Positions 8,687 through 17,205 of a stretch of DNA of 64,000 nucleotides are shown here, in pieces. The stretch lies in assembly GCF_015351765.1 (NCBI RefSeq), contig NZ_JADKQA010000005.1, forward strand, positions 62,001 to 126,000. The letters are read 5' to 3'. The notes beneath the pieces were generated by a model, which was not told where the DNA came from, did no database searches, and was given only the letters and a program-made list of their open reading frames with translations. This DNA comes from Clostridium vitabionis (GTDB taxonomy: Bacteria > Bacillota > Clostridia > Lachnospirales > Lachnospiraceae). The position numbers were made by a program, and so were the translations under genes. How positions within the stretch are numbered: position 1 is the stretch's first letter; every line of letters begins with the position of its first letter.

Positions 8687-8838
8687 AAGGTATCCTTTCC
8701 TCTGTCCGGGATCAGAATGATCCGGGCATCATCATATGTCTTTTCGCATTCATTATACTTTCTTTTCGATCCTATGCCAAGGCAGGCATATTCGCCAGGT
8801 TCGAACCGGGTCCGCGCTTGTTCAGTGCCAGGCACAGC

Positions 8839-8884
8839 AAAAGGGCTGCCTCCCATCTCCCCGGAGGGAAATGTGAGACAGCCC
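8839..8884 (-). terminator. Terminator downstream of the second Hsp20 gene
   Basis: GGGCTG (minus strand, 8884-8879) pairs with CAGCCC (8848-8843), with TCTC/GGGAG pairing inside. The minus strand then reads TTTT (8842-8839). It ends the Hsp20 operon before coaBC. Confidence 0.6.
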
Positions 8885-8913
8885 CATATCAGGAGTTATC
8901 TATATATCAACCA

Positions 8914-8934
8914 GTATCTGCTCGGAGCAGATAC
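8914..8934. repeat. Perfect 21-bp palindrome downstream of Hsp20
   Basis: GTATCTGCTC is followed by one base and GAGCAGATAC. There is no T-run in either direction. It may be part of the 3' end of the Hsp20 transcript or a protein-binding site. Confidence 0.5.
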
Positions 8935-8967
8935 GTGAATGGAGGTCGCTTAAGGCTTCCGTCGCCG

Positions 8968-9417
8968 TTATCCGGCGATGGCAATCAGCTTATGCTCGGG
9001 TGTCTTCTTCTCCTCGTCCTTCTTCGGGACGGTAATCCGAAGCACGCCGTCCTCAAATTTTGCCTTCACCTCATCCTCAGTGACGTCCTCACCGACGTAG
9101 AAGCTTCTCTCGACAGCCCCGCTGTAACGCTCATTGCGGATCATGCGCCCCTTCTTATCCTTGTCGTCCTTCTCGACGCCCTTGGCCGCGCTGATCACCA
9201 GGCAGCCATCCTTGAGCTCCAGCTTGATTTCGTCTTTCTTGAAGCCAGGCAGGTCAACTGCCAGCTCATAGGCATTGTCCAGCTCACGGACATCCGTCTT
9301 CATCAGATTCTTTGCACTTCTGCCGAACAACGGATTCTTTCTCGAGAATGCCCTGTCCATATCATCCATCCAGTCATCCATCAGATCTTCACCAAATAAA
9401 GCAGGCATGTACATCAT
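8968..9417 (-). CDS. Hsp20/alpha-crystallin family small heat shock protein (copy 2)
   Basis: ATP-independent chaperone that holds unfolding proteins. The alpha-crystallin domain runs from about residue 38 to 138 (VDLPGFKKDEIKLELKDGCLVI, then FEDGVLRITVPK). The C-terminal tail has LIAIAG in place of the IxI/V anchor. AAAGGAGG lies ahead of the ATG at 9417, so the protein begins MMYMPALFGEDLMDD (149 residues) rather than at the upstream in-frame ATG at 9438. It is a tandem paralog of the next gene. Confidence 0.88.
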   Translation of the reverse strand: MMYMPALFGEDLMDDWMDDMDRAFSRKNPLFGRSAKNLMKTDVRELDNAYELAVDLPGFKKDEIKLELKDGCLVISAAKGVEKDDKDKKGRMIRNERYSGAVERSFYVGEDVTEDEVKAKFEDGVLRITVPKKDEEKKTPEHKLIAIAG

Positions 9418-9579
9418 AAAAATTCCTCCTTTGAACATTCGGTTCCGGATGCTGTTCAGAACTGAAAAACTTTTCTATATAAACCGGGGCTGTAACCGCC
9501 CGGGGGTTGTCATTGTCCTTTAAACATTCCTTCCGTGCCTCAGGTGCCGGGCGCCCGTCCGGCTGCCGAGGCGGAAAAA

Positions 9580-10020
9580 TTATTCAATCGCGATCGTCTT
9601 CTTCTCCGGAATCTGCTTCGCATCCTTCTTCGGCAGTTCCAGTCTCAGGATACCGTTCTCGAACTTCGCCTTCACATCTTCCTCGGTCAGGTTATCCCCG
9701 ACATAGAAGCTTCTCTGCATCGATCCGGCATATCTTTCCTGACGGATCAGCCTGCCGTTCTGATCCTTCTCCTCCTTGTTCTGGTGCTTCTCGGCGGTAA
9801 TGTTCAGATAGCCGTCATTCAGCTCCAGCTTGATGTCCTCCTTCTTGTAGCCCGGCAGCTCGACATCCAGCTGATACCCGTTCTCGTTTTCCCGGATATC
9901 AGTTTTCATCAGGGCACTCGCCTGTCTCCCGCTCGCCGGCTGGCTGAAAAAGCTGTGATCAAAATCATCAAAGAAATCATCAACAAGATTCTCACCGAAA
10001 ATACTGGGCATATACATCAT
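9580..10020 (-). CDS. Hsp20/alpha-crystallin family small heat shock protein (copy 1, promoter-proximal)
   Basis: A paralog of the 8968-9417 gene with the same layout: MMYMPSIFGENLVDDFFDD start, alpha-crystallin domain (VELPGYKKEDIKLELNDGYL, FENGILRLELPK) and tail KKTIAIE with an IxI-like motif. Four ATGs in a row follow GGAGGT; the one at 10020 gives a 7-nt spacing and the same N-terminus as the paralog. A hairpin-forming GC-rich stretch (about 9537-9575) separates it from copy 2. Transcription comes from the CIRCE-controlled promoter at 10128-10169. Confidence 0.9.
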   Translation of the reverse strand: MMYMPSIFGENLVDDFFDDFDHSFFSQPASGRQASALMKTDIRENENGYQLDVELPGYKKEDIKLELNDGYLNITAEKHQNKEEKDQNGRLIRQERYAGSMQRSFYVGDNLTEEDVKAKFENGILRLELPKKDAKQIPEKKTIAIE

Positions 10021-10127
10021 CATCATTACCTCCACTGATTGATCTCATTTATTCTGATCGGGAACGCATCCTGCCGATCTCCTGATCCCTTCCGGATTTC
10101 TGTTCCCTCTTTCTTCTTACATTATGC

Positions 10128-10169
10128 ATTATAGCACAGTTGTTAGCACTGTCAAGATGTGAGTGCTAA
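10128..10169 (-). promoter_or_regulatory. Sigma-A promoter with CIRCE operator (HrcA site) for the Hsp20 pair
   Basis: The inverted repeat TTAGCACTG-N9-GAGTGCTAA (10143-10169) matches the CIRCE consensus TTAGCACTC-N9-GAGTGCTAA with one change. It overlaps a minus-strand promoter, TTGACA (10155-10150) and TATAAT (10133-10128), 16 bp apart. HrcA should therefore block the -35 box. hrcA is not in this window. Confidence 0.93.
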
Positions 10170-10286
10170 TCTTTTTACAAAAATTTCTCATCGCCCGGAA
10201 GATGCCCTTCAAACCGCCGCGGGCGGACTTCCCCGTGGAAATCCGCCCGCAGCACGATTTGTTCACAATCAAGGCAGCCGCGAAGC

Positions 10287-11339
10287 TCAAAGCCCCAGCC
10301 GCAAAATCTCATCCAGCTCGCCAAAGCCGGTCTTGACCAGTACACACCTGCCGACATCCCTGGGCTCAATCAGCGTGATCTGATCCCCCCGGCGCTTCTT
10401 GTCGGCACGTGCCGCCTTAAGTAAATCTTCCCTCGGGATATCACAGGTCTTCGGCAGATGGTATTTCTCCAGCAATTTCTCCAGAATCCTCCCGCACGCC
10501 TTCGGGCAGCAGCCTTTCGCGATGCAGCCCCTGGTCATCACTGCCATGCCCATAGCGACGCCCTCCCCGTGGTAATAGCGGTAGCCGGCGCACCGCTCGA
10601 TGGCATGCCCGATCGTGTGCCCGAAGTTCAGGATCTGCCGCCCGCCGGTATCACGTTCATCCGACGCGACGACGTCCCGCTTCATGGTCACACAGTCCGC
10701 AATCACCTTCTCGATGTCGGTTCCCACCGGATTGTCCAGAAGAAACTCCAGGAGGCCGCGGCTCAGGATCATCCCGTACTTGATGATCTCCGCCCACCCC
10801 TCGGCGTATACCGCCGGTTCCAGGGTTTTCAGCGTGTCGGGGTCGCAGACGACGAGAACTGGCTGGGTAAATGTCCCGACCAGGTTTTTCCCCTCCGGGA
10901 GATCCACCGCGGTCTTCCCGCCGACCGAGGAATCCACCATCGCAAGAAGGGAGGTCGGGATCTGGACATAGGGAATCCCGCGGAGAAACAGGGATGAGGC
11001 CAGGCCGCCCATATCGCCAGTGACCCCGCCGCCCAGCGCGAAGACCGCGTCCTGGCGGGTGAACTCTTTCCTGGCGAGGAATGTCAGGATCTCTCCGAGT
11101 GTTCCCAGATTTTTCGAGGTCTCCCCGGCGGGGAAGACGAAGGAATCAACCGTGAAGCCAGCATCCCTGAGGCTTTCCTCCACCGCCGGGCCGTAGAGCG
11201 GCCACACATTGCTGTCCGAGATGATGGCCGCGTGCCGGCCGCGGATGAGCGGCGCGGACAATTCCCCCACGCGGGCGAGAAGCCCCCGCTCAATGAGGAC
11301 CTTGTACGTAATCGATGCGCTGACGATGATTTCTTCCAT
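10287..11339 (-). CDS. aroB: 3-dehydroquinate synthase
   Basis: Second step of the shikimate pathway, NAD- and metal-dependent. Motifs: GGGVTGDMGG, PTSLLAMVDSSVGGKTAVD, AEIIKYGMI, NFGHTIGHAIE and HGEGVAMGM (metal-binding E and H residues included). The start is set at 11339 (MEEIIVSASI, 350 residues) behind GAGGGGAGAGG; the frame stays open upstream but that stretch looks non-coding. No other shikimate genes are adjacent. Confidence 0.95.
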   Translation of the reverse strand: MEEIIVSASITYKVLIERGLLARVGELSAPLIRGRHAAIISDSNVWPLYGPAVEESLRDAGFTVDSFVFPAGETSKNLGTLGEILTFLARKEFTRQDAVFALGGGVTGDMGGLASSLFLRGIPYVQIPTSLLAMVDSSVGGKTAVDLPEGKNLVGTFTQPVLVVCDPDTLKTLEPAVYAEGWAEIIKYGMILSRGLLEFLLDNPVGTDIEKVIADCVTMKRDVVASDERDTGGRQILNFGHTIGHAIERCAGYRYYHGEGVAMGMAVMTRGCIAKGCCPKACGRILEKLLEKYHLPKTCDIPREDLLKAARADKKRRGDQITLIEPRDVGRCVLVKTGFGELDEILRLGL

Positions 11340-11352
11340 GATGCCTCTCCCC

Positions 11353-11452
11353 TCATTTCCAAGCCGCGCTCTTCGCGGCTGCCGCCTCGACAATGCAGCC
11401 CTTCTCATCCTGCGTGATCTTGGTGAGATACCTGTACCCGCTGTCTTTTCAT
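11353..11452 (-). pseudogene. Short open frame (about 32 codons) with a frameshift at an A4 run
   Basis: Between feoB and aroB, AAGGAGACC precedes an ATG at 11452. As sequenced this frame stops after 15 codons. If one A of the AAAA run at 11449-11446 is removed, a 32-codon peptide results (begins MKDSGYRYLTKITQDEKG, ends KSAAWK) that ends just before the aroB ribosome binding site. The composition looks protein-like. It may be a decayed gene or chance; I recognise no family. Confidence 0.3.
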
Positions 11453-11589
11453 TGGTCTCCTTCAGAAATTTCTCCCAATTCTGTCTTTCCTATTCTACCG
11501 CCGGGCGGCAGAGGCCGCAACTGCTTTTCCGCTTTTTAACTTTTACTCAAAAAAGGACTCCTGCCGCAGCCAGGCAGAAGCCCCACATC

Positions 11590-13959
11590 TCAGATCAGAA
11601 GACCGCCGACAAGGCGGACAAGCACCGCCGCAATCCAGGCAATCACACACTGGCTGACCACAACACCGACCGCAAAGCCATTTCCCTGCTCCCTGCGGAT
11701 CGAGGAAATTGCCGCGACGCAGGGCGTATAGAGGAGGCAGAACACCAGCATGGAGGCCGCCTGAAGGCTCGTGAGAGCCGCCTGGACTTCGGCCATCCCG
11801 CCGTAGAGGACGTTCAGGGTCGCCACAACGCTCTCCTTCGCCATAAAGCCGGAGATCAGCGCTGTGGAGATCCTCCAGTCGTCAAGCCCGGCGGGCGCGA
11901 GGATCGGTGCGATCTTTCCGGCAATAACCGCGAGGATGCTGGACTGCGAATCCGCGGTCATCTGGAGCCTCAGGTTAAAGTTCTGGAGGAACCAGATCAC
12001 GATGGTCGCCATGAAGATCACGGTAAATGCCCGCTCCAGGAAGTCCTTCGCCTTGTCCCAGAGCAGCTGGAGCACATTTTTCGCTCCCGGCAGCCGGTAG
12101 TTCGGAAGTTCCATGACAAAGGGAACCGCCTCGCCCTTGAACATCGTATTCTTGGTCACCAGGGCGGCCAGGATGCCGATGCATATTCCGGTAAAGTAGA
12201 GCAGGATCATGACAAGCACCGCGTGACGCGGGAAAAATGCCGCCGTGAAGAACGCATAGATCGGCAGCTTCGCGGAGCAGCTCATGAACGGCGTCAGCAT
12301 GATCGTCATCTTCCGGTCGCGGTCGGACGGCAGCGTCCGGCTGGCCATAACACCGGGAACCGTGCACCCGAAGCCGATCAGCATCGGGACGATACTCCGC
12401 CCGGAGAGGCCGATTTTCCTGAGCTGCTTGTCCATGACAAAAGCCACGCGGGCCATATAACCCGTATCCTCCAGAAGGGACAGGAAGAAGAACAGGGTGA
12501 CAATGATCGGGAGGAAACTCAGCACCGTGCCGACACCGTTGAACACGCCGTCGATCACGAGGGAGTGCACCGGGGCCGCGATATCTGCCGCGGTCATGGC
12601 CCTGTCCGTGACCTCCGTGAGCCAGCCGACCAGATCAGCCATGACCTTCTGGAGAAATGCGCCGATCAGGCCGAAGGTCATCCAGAAGACCAGCGCCATG
12701 ATGCCGATGAAGGCCGGAATCGCGGTGTAGCGCCCCGTCAGAACCTTATCGATGGCGACACTGCGCTGGTTCTCCCGGCTCTCCTTCGGGCGGATGAGGG
12801 TCTGGCCAACCAGCTTCCGGATGAAGGCAAATCGCATGTCCGCGATCGCCGCCGCCCTGTCCAGGCCGCGCTCCGCCTCCATCTGCACAATGATGTGCTC
12901 AATCATCTCCTTCTCATTTTCCGTCAGGTTCAGCGCTTCCATCACCCGCGGGTCGCCCTCGGCGAGCTTCGTCGCCGCAAAGCGGACAGGAATCCCCGCC
13001 GCCTTCGCGTGATCCTCGATCAGGTGCATGATGCCGTGCAGACAGCGGTGTACAGCCCCGCCGTGGTCATTCGCGTCGCAGAAATCGGTGATTCCCGGCG
13101 TCTCCTGATAATGCGCCACATGAACCGCGTGACGGACAAGCTCATCGATGCCCTCATTCTTCGCCGCCGAGATCGGGACGACCGGGATGCCCAGCATTTC
13201 CTCCATCTTATTGACGCGGACAGACCCGCCGTTTCCGGTCAGCTCGTCCATCATGTTCAGGGCGAGCACCATCGGGATATCCAGCTCCATCAGCTGCATG
13301 GTCAGGTAGAGATTTCTCTCCAGGTTGGTGGCATCCACAATATTGATGATCCCCTTCGGGTGCTCACCGATAATATACTGCCGGGTGACGATCTCCTCGC
13401 TCGTGTAGGGAGACAGGGAGTAAATGCCGGGAAGGTCGGTGATCTCCGTGTCCGGATACCCCCGGATCACACCGGCCTTGCGGTCCACCGTGACGCCGGG
13501 GAAATTGCCCACATGCTGATTCGACCCGGTCAGCTGGTTGAACAGCGTAGTCTTGCCGCAGTTCTGATTGCCCGCCAGGGCAAAGGTCAGGACGGTGCCA
13601 TCCGGCAGCGGGTGCTCGCCGGCGCGGACGTGATACTTCCCGCCCTCGCCGAGCCCCGGATGGACGGTCTGGTTAATCAGCCCCCTGCCATCCGTGTCCG
13701 CCGCATCCGCCGCGGCTGATGGTTCCGCCGCATCCGCCGCCGGATTGATCTCGATCTTTCCTGCGTCGTCAAGCCGCAGCGTCAGCTCATAACCATGAAT
13801 CTGCAGCTCCATCGGATCGCCCATGGGCGCGTACTTAACCAAGGTCACGCGCACGCCGGGGATCAGTCCCATATCCAGAAAATGCTGGCGGAGCGCCCCT
13901 TCCCCGCCAACCGCGGTGACCACAGCACTTTTTCCCACACGAAGTTCCTTTAATGTCAT
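11590..13959 (-). CDS. feoB: Ferrous iron transporter B with fused FeoA domain
   Basis: Fe(II) uptake GTPase/permease of 789 residues. Residues 1-75 are a FeoA (SH3-like) domain, then an Ala/Asp-rich linker (about 75-95), then the FeoB G domain with GNQNCGKTTLFNQLTG (G1), the DLPGIYSLSPYTSEE region (G3) and NIVDATNLERN. The C-terminal half carries the gate regions and about ten hydrophobic segments ending RLVGGLLI. FeoA is often a separate gene, so the fusion is notable but known. Cys replaces the usual Ser in G1 (NCGKT). Confidence 0.95.
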   Translation of the reverse strand: MTLKELRVGKSAVVTAVGGEGALRQHFLDMGLIPGVRVTLVKYAPMGDPMELQIHGYELTLRLDDAGKIEINPAADAAEPSAAADAADTDGRGLINQTVHPGLGEGGKYHVRAGEHPLPDGTVLTFALAGNQNCGKTTLFNQLTGSNQHVGNFPGVTVDRKAGVIRGYPDTEITDLPGIYSLSPYTSEEIVTRQYIIGEHPKGIINIVDATNLERNLYLTMQLMELDIPMVLALNMMDELTGNGGSVRVNKMEEMLGIPVVPISAAKNEGIDELVRHAVHVAHYQETPGITDFCDANDHGGAVHRCLHGIMHLIEDHAKAAGIPVRFAATKLAEGDPRVMEALNLTENEKEMIEHIIVQMEAERGLDRAAAIADMRFAFIRKLVGQTLIRPKESRENQRSVAIDKVLTGRYTAIPAFIGIMALVFWMTFGLIGAFLQKVMADLVGWLTEVTDRAMTAADIAAPVHSLVIDGVFNGVGTVLSFLPIIVTLFFFLSLLEDTGYMARVAFVMDKQLRKIGLSGRSIVPMLIGFGCTVPGVMASRTLPSDRDRKMTIMLTPFMSCSAKLPIYAFFTAAFFPRHAVLVMILLYFTGICIGILAALVTKNTMFKGEAVPFVMELPNYRLPGAKNVLQLLWDKAKDFLERAFTVIFMATIVIWFLQNFNLRLQMTADSQSSILAVIAGKIAPILAPAGLDDWRISTALISGFMAKESVVATLNVLYGGMAEVQAALTSLQAASMLVFCLLYTPCVAAISSIRREQGNGFAVGVVVSQCVIAWIAAVLVRLVGGLLI

Positions 13960-13979
13960 TCTTCCTATCCTCTCTCATT

Positions 13980-14033
13980 TTAGTTAGAAGGACTTAACAA
14001 TCTTCATTATACCGGCTCGTCCGGTTTTTACAA
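13980..14033 (-). promoter_or_regulatory. feoB promoter with possible metal-regulator site
   Basis: TTGTAA (14033-14028) and TATAAT (14011-14006) on the minus strand are 16 bp apart. Just downstream, 13980-14000 reads as an imperfect inverted repeat TTAGTTAG...CTTAACAA that loosely resembles DtxR/IdeR-type operators. The promoter is clear; the operator is a weak inference. Confidence 0.55.
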
Positions 14034-14125
14034 GAGCTGCCCGCGAAAATCCGGCACCGCGGAGCGCGGGGGGTAACCAGCAGCGATAACATCGCCGGGA
14101 TCAGCCCGTGGTTTTCGTCAGAACA

Positions 14126-14309
14126 GCAAATTTGCTAAGTTCGAACTGCGCTTACGCTTGTTCTCACTAAGCAAATTCGCATAGCTCGCACTAAACTCGC
14201 ACTTCGCCCGCTGGGCTCGCGCCCCGCTCCGCGGATAGCCACTCCACTAAACTCGGACTGCGCTTTCGCTTGTCCTCGTTAAGCGGCTGGTTATTGTTAA
14301 GTGCTCTGC
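14126..14309 (+). repeat. Dispersed intergenic repeat, copy B (longest)
   Basis: Begins GCAAATTTGCTAAG and ends GTTAAGTGCTCTGC like copy C. The middle contains AAGCAAATTCGCATAGCTCG and then a second partial repeat of the TCGGACTGCGCTTTCGCTTG core (14252-14280), so this copy looks internally duplicated. It fills the space between the feoB promoter and the cstA terminator. Confidence 0.8.
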
Positions 14310-14319
14310 ATAAGCAAAA

Positions 14320-14355
14320 GCCTCCGGAATTCCGCCAAAGCGGAATCCCGGAGGC
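14320..14355 (-). terminator. Strong terminator hairpin after cstA
   Basis: GCCTCCGGAATTCCGC (14320-14335) pairs with GCGGAATCCCGGAGGC (14340-14355) around CAAA, with a single mismatch. On the minus strand it is followed by TTTTGC. Confidence 0.8.
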
Positions 14356-14399
14356 CAGGATTTTCCCTCGATTTTTGTAACTCATCTGCAGCGGGCAGA

Positions 14400-16148
14400 T
14401 CAGGCGTCAAGCGCTGCCTTCTCCGCGTGCTGCTTATGCAGTGTGCGGAAGCTGTCCACGGCCAGGTCGATCGCGAGAACGACAAGGACGATGGCGATAG
14501 CTGCCTGAATGTAGCTCCACATCCCGCCGGCGGTGAGCTTCGCCTTGATGGTCTGGCAGAGGGAGGTGATCGTCACCAGCAGCATGAAGACCATCGGGAA
14601 GTAGAACATCTTGTTATTTCTGCCGACGGAGCCGAGCCACGCGCATACCGCGAGAAGGCCCAGAGCCGCAAGCAGCTGGTTGGCGGCGCCGAACAGCGGC
14701 CAGATCTTGGTATATCCGGTAAGGCCGAGGCCGATACCGAGAATCACCGTGATGATCGTGGACACATACGGGTCAGCGAAAAATCTCTTTGCCCCGGTCA
14801 GATCCCTGTAGGTCTGATCTTTTTCGGTGAAGAATTCCTGGAACATATAGCGGGCAAGACGGGTCGCCGTATCCAGGGAGGTCAGGCAGAATACCGATAC
14901 CGCGAGGATCAGTGTGCTGTACGCAACGCTGACCAGCGGGCTGTCCTGGCCGACGAAGGTGCCGATCATCTCGGACACGCCCTTGGCAAATACCGCTGTC
15001 GGGGAGGTCAGTCCGGCTTCCGCGGGCGACGCGGAGGACGCGCCGGCCCAGACAAAACCGACCGCGCAGAGGGAAATCACGCCGACCACGCACTCAATCA
15101 GCATGGAACCATAGGCCACCGGGCGTGCGCTCTTCTCATTGTCGAGCTGCTTGGACGTTGTTCCGGAGGATACCAGGGAGTGGAATCCGGAAATCGCGCC
15201 GCAGGCGATGGTGACGAACAGGGCCGGGAACATCGTACCGGTCGTGAAGAGGCCATTGCTCTTCGGTGCCGTGAAGCTGGTAAATGCCGGCATCGCGAGA
15301 TTGCCGTTTCCACCGAACGCGCATCCGAGGATGCCGACAATGGAGACAAGGATCATGAAGTACAGCAGGAAGGAGCTCAGGTAATCGCGCGGCTGGAGAA
15401 GAATCCATACCGGGGTTACGGAAGCCACGGCGATGTACAAGCCGATCAGCCACATCCAGGCGTTGTAAGACAGGGAAAGCGGATGCCAGTTGAGGCCCAG
15501 GGCAACGATGCCGCAGATGCCGATGATGCCGAGGACGCTGGCCGCGACAATGTTCATGTTCATCCGGTATACGAGGATGCCGAAGATAATGGCCAGGACG
15601 ATGAACAGCAGGGAAATGCTCGCGGTAGAAAGGTTCGCGCTGAGCGCCTGCCCCTCAACCGCCTTGCCCGCTGCCGTCGTGTTGCCGAACGTGGAGGCAA
15701 CGATGGAGCCGAACGCGGCGACAACGAGAAGAAGGGTCACATAGCAGAACACAAGGAAGATCCGCTTTGCCTTCGTTCCCATCGTGTCGGCGATAACCTC
15801 GCCGATCGACTTGCCGTCATTTCTCAGGGAAGCAAAAAGCGCACCGAAATCATGAACGCCGCCGAAGAAGATGCCTCCGATCAGGATCCAGAGCAGGACC
15901 GGAACCCAGCCGAATACCGCGGCCTGGATCGGGCCGTTGATCGGGCCGGCGCCGGCGATCGACGAAAAGTGGTGTCCCATAAGGACGGGGGTCTTTGCGG
16001 GCACATAATCCATACCATCCTGGAAGGTGTGTGCCGGTGTGGTGCGGTCGGGATCAACACCCCACTGCTTTGCAAGCCATCCGCCGTAGCATACATAGCC
16101 GACAGCGAGGATGATGATGCTTGCGATGAGAACTACTGCAGCGTTCAT
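14400..16148 (-). CDS. cstA: CstA family carbon starvation protein / peptide or pyruvate permease
   Basis: A 582-residue inner-membrane protein with about 16 hydrophobic segments. CstA signatures include GYVCYGGWLAKQWGVD, GHHFSSIAGAGPINGP, GGVHDFGALFASLRNDGKSIGE and FHSLVSSGTTSKQLDNE. CstA proteins take up peptides or pyruvate; the substrate here cannot be read from sequence. It follows a 191-residue partner gene by 21 bp and shares its promoter. Confidence 0.92.
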   Translation of the reverse strand: MNAAVVLIASIIILAVGYVCYGGWLAKQWGVDPDRTTPAHTFQDGMDYVPAKTPVLMGHHFSSIAGAGPINGPIQAAVFGWVPVLLWILIGGIFFGGVHDFGALFASLRNDGKSIGEVIADTMGTKAKRIFLVFCYVTLLLVVAAFGSIVASTFGNTTAAGKAVEGQALSANLSTASISLLFIVLAIIFGILVYRMNMNIVAASVLGIIGICGIVALGLNWHPLSLSYNAWMWLIGLYIAVASVTPVWILLQPRDYLSSFLLYFMILVSIVGILGCAFGGNGNLAMPAFTSFTAPKSNGLFTTGTMFPALFVTIACGAISGFHSLVSSGTTSKQLDNEKSARPVAYGSMLIECVVGVISLCAVGFVWAGASSASPAEAGLTSPTAVFAKGVSEMIGTFVGQDSPLVSVAYSTLILAVSVFCLTSLDTATRLARYMFQEFFTEKDQTYRDLTGAKRFFADPYVSTIITVILGIGLGLTGYTKIWPLFGAANQLLAALGLLAVCAWLGSVGRNNKMFYFPMVFMLLVTITSLCQTIKAKLTAGGMWSYIQAAIAIVLVVLAIDLAVDSFRTLHKQHAEKAALDA

Positions 16149-16169
16149 AACATTTCCTCCTCTGTAAAA

Positions 16170-16745
16170 TTACTGCTGCTTCGCGAGAAGATCCAAGTAC
16201 CCCGGAAGGCCCTGATGAACCTCCCGAAAAATATCCTCGTAGATTTTCCGATGTCTCGCCGCGTCCCGGTTGGTAAAAATCTGTTCCTTCCCGAGATCAG
16301 CGAGAATCAGGTGGGTCTCCGCCCGCCCCCGGAGGGTAAAAAGGTAACTCCGCGTGAAGCGGAACCGCCGGACCGCCTGAACCGTATCCGGATCCGGTGT
16401 CTCCCGAAGGAGCACGATCACCGTCAGATAGGAAATCATGTGATCCTTCTCGGGAAGCTTCTCTCCCCCGCGGACCATCTCCGGTTCCATGTGCTGTTCA
16501 ACCAGTCTCTTCACTTCCTCTGTGATCTCCGCCCCGCAACGCTCCCTCTCCAGAAAGAGGACATGCTCATGCGAATCGGTCGTCCAGAGGTTTGCCTGCC
16601 GGACGAGAACGTACTTCTCGCTCTTGGAAGAAAAGCACGCATACGCCGGGTAAATGGTTCCGCCTACGCTGTATGGCACCTCGATGTCAAAAGTCGGCAT
16701 GTATTTTGCCAGCAGGCGTTCCCTGTACTCCTTCGGTGTGATCAT
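16170..16745 (-). CDS. Conserved hypothetical protein co-transcribed with cstA
   Basis: A 191-residue soluble protein with no signal peptide or membrane segment. It begins MITPKEYRERLLAKYMPTFDIE. I do not recognise a catalytic motif. Its place directly upstream of cstA under one promoter suggests a linked role, perhaps regulation of the permease, but nothing in the sequence proves this. Confidence 0.7.
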   Translation of the reverse strand: MITPKEYRERLLAKYMPTFDIEVPYSVGGTIYPAYACFSSKSEKYVLVRQANLWTTDSHEHVLFLERERCGAEITEEVKRLVEQHMEPEMVRGGEKLPEKDHMISYLTVIVLLRETPDPDTVQAVRRFRFTRSYLFTLRGRAETHLILADLGKEQIFTNRDAARHRKIYEDIFREVHQGLPGYLDLLAKQQ

Positions 16746-16794
16746 GTTTCTCTCCCGTTTCTGAAAACCTTGTTTAGAAAATTTTCATTTTTAG

Positions 16795-16823
16795 TTTATA
16801 GCACGTTAACAATCCGCTGGCAA
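16795..16823 (-). promoter_or_regulatory. Promoter of the hypothetical-cstA operon
   Basis: TTGCCA (16823-16818) and TATAAA (16800-16795) on the minus strand are exactly 17 bp apart. GTTAAC lies in the spacer. Confidence 0.7.
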
Positions 16824-16944
16824 GCAAAATTTACAAAGTTGAATATTATTCATCATCATGTTGCTTGTCTGTACACTAATTGTTCATTTTTTGACAATTT
16901 ATGTCATTCCCTCTATGAGAAATATAGCTATATATATAAGAAGA

Positions 16945-16966
16945 AACCCGGCATGCCGCCGGGCTT
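16945..16966 (-). terminator. Terminator hairpin after copA
   Basis: CCCGGC (16947-16952) pairs with GCCGGG (16958-16963). The minus strand continues with TTTCTTCTT. Confidence 0.6.
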
Positions 16967-16995
16967 CTCCCTATCCTTGCTCCTCCCGCCTGGTC

Positions 16996-17205
16996 TCAGG
17001 CGATGTCCACTACCTTATAGTCGTGATCCTCCACGGCCTTTTTGAGCACCGCGTCGTCGACATCCTTCGTCAGCTCCACAACAGCCTGCCCCTTCTCATG
17101 GCTGACTTCCGCGCCGGCTACGCCGTCCAGCCCCTCCAGGGCTTTCTTCACCGTGGCCTCGCAGTGGCCGCACATCATTCCCTCGATCTTCAACGTCTTC
17201 TTCAT
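16996..17205 (-). CDS. copZ: Possible internally initiated CopZ copper chaperone (69 residues)
   Basis: Inside the copA frame, AAGGAGG (17217-17211) stands 5 nt before an in-frame ATG at 17205. From there the product is a complete, CopZ-sized heavy-metal domain. A stop TAA in another frame sits immediately before the AAGGAGG, as expected if copA and copZ were once separate. Whether free CopZ is made is inference. Confidence 0.5.
   Translation of the reverse strand: MKKTLKIEGMMCGHCEATVKKALEGLDGVAGAEVSHEKGQAVVELTKDVDDAVLKKAVEDHDYKVVDIA

Noticed and set aside
8795..8815. Possible tRNA T-arm (GGTTCGAACC) downstream of coaBC
   Set aside because: No acceptor, D or anticodon stem can be built around it on either strand; the 10-mer is a chance palindrome.
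11209..13719. An 836-codon plus-strand open frame opposite feoB
   Set aside because: Feo motifs are on the other strand; the antisense product is low-complexity and charged.
14301..17045. A 914-codon plus-strand open frame across cstA and its neighbour
   Set aside because: It is antisense to clear genes with matching membrane and family motifs; its translation is His/Arg/Gly-rich without domains. Long antisense frames are common in GC-rich coding DNA.
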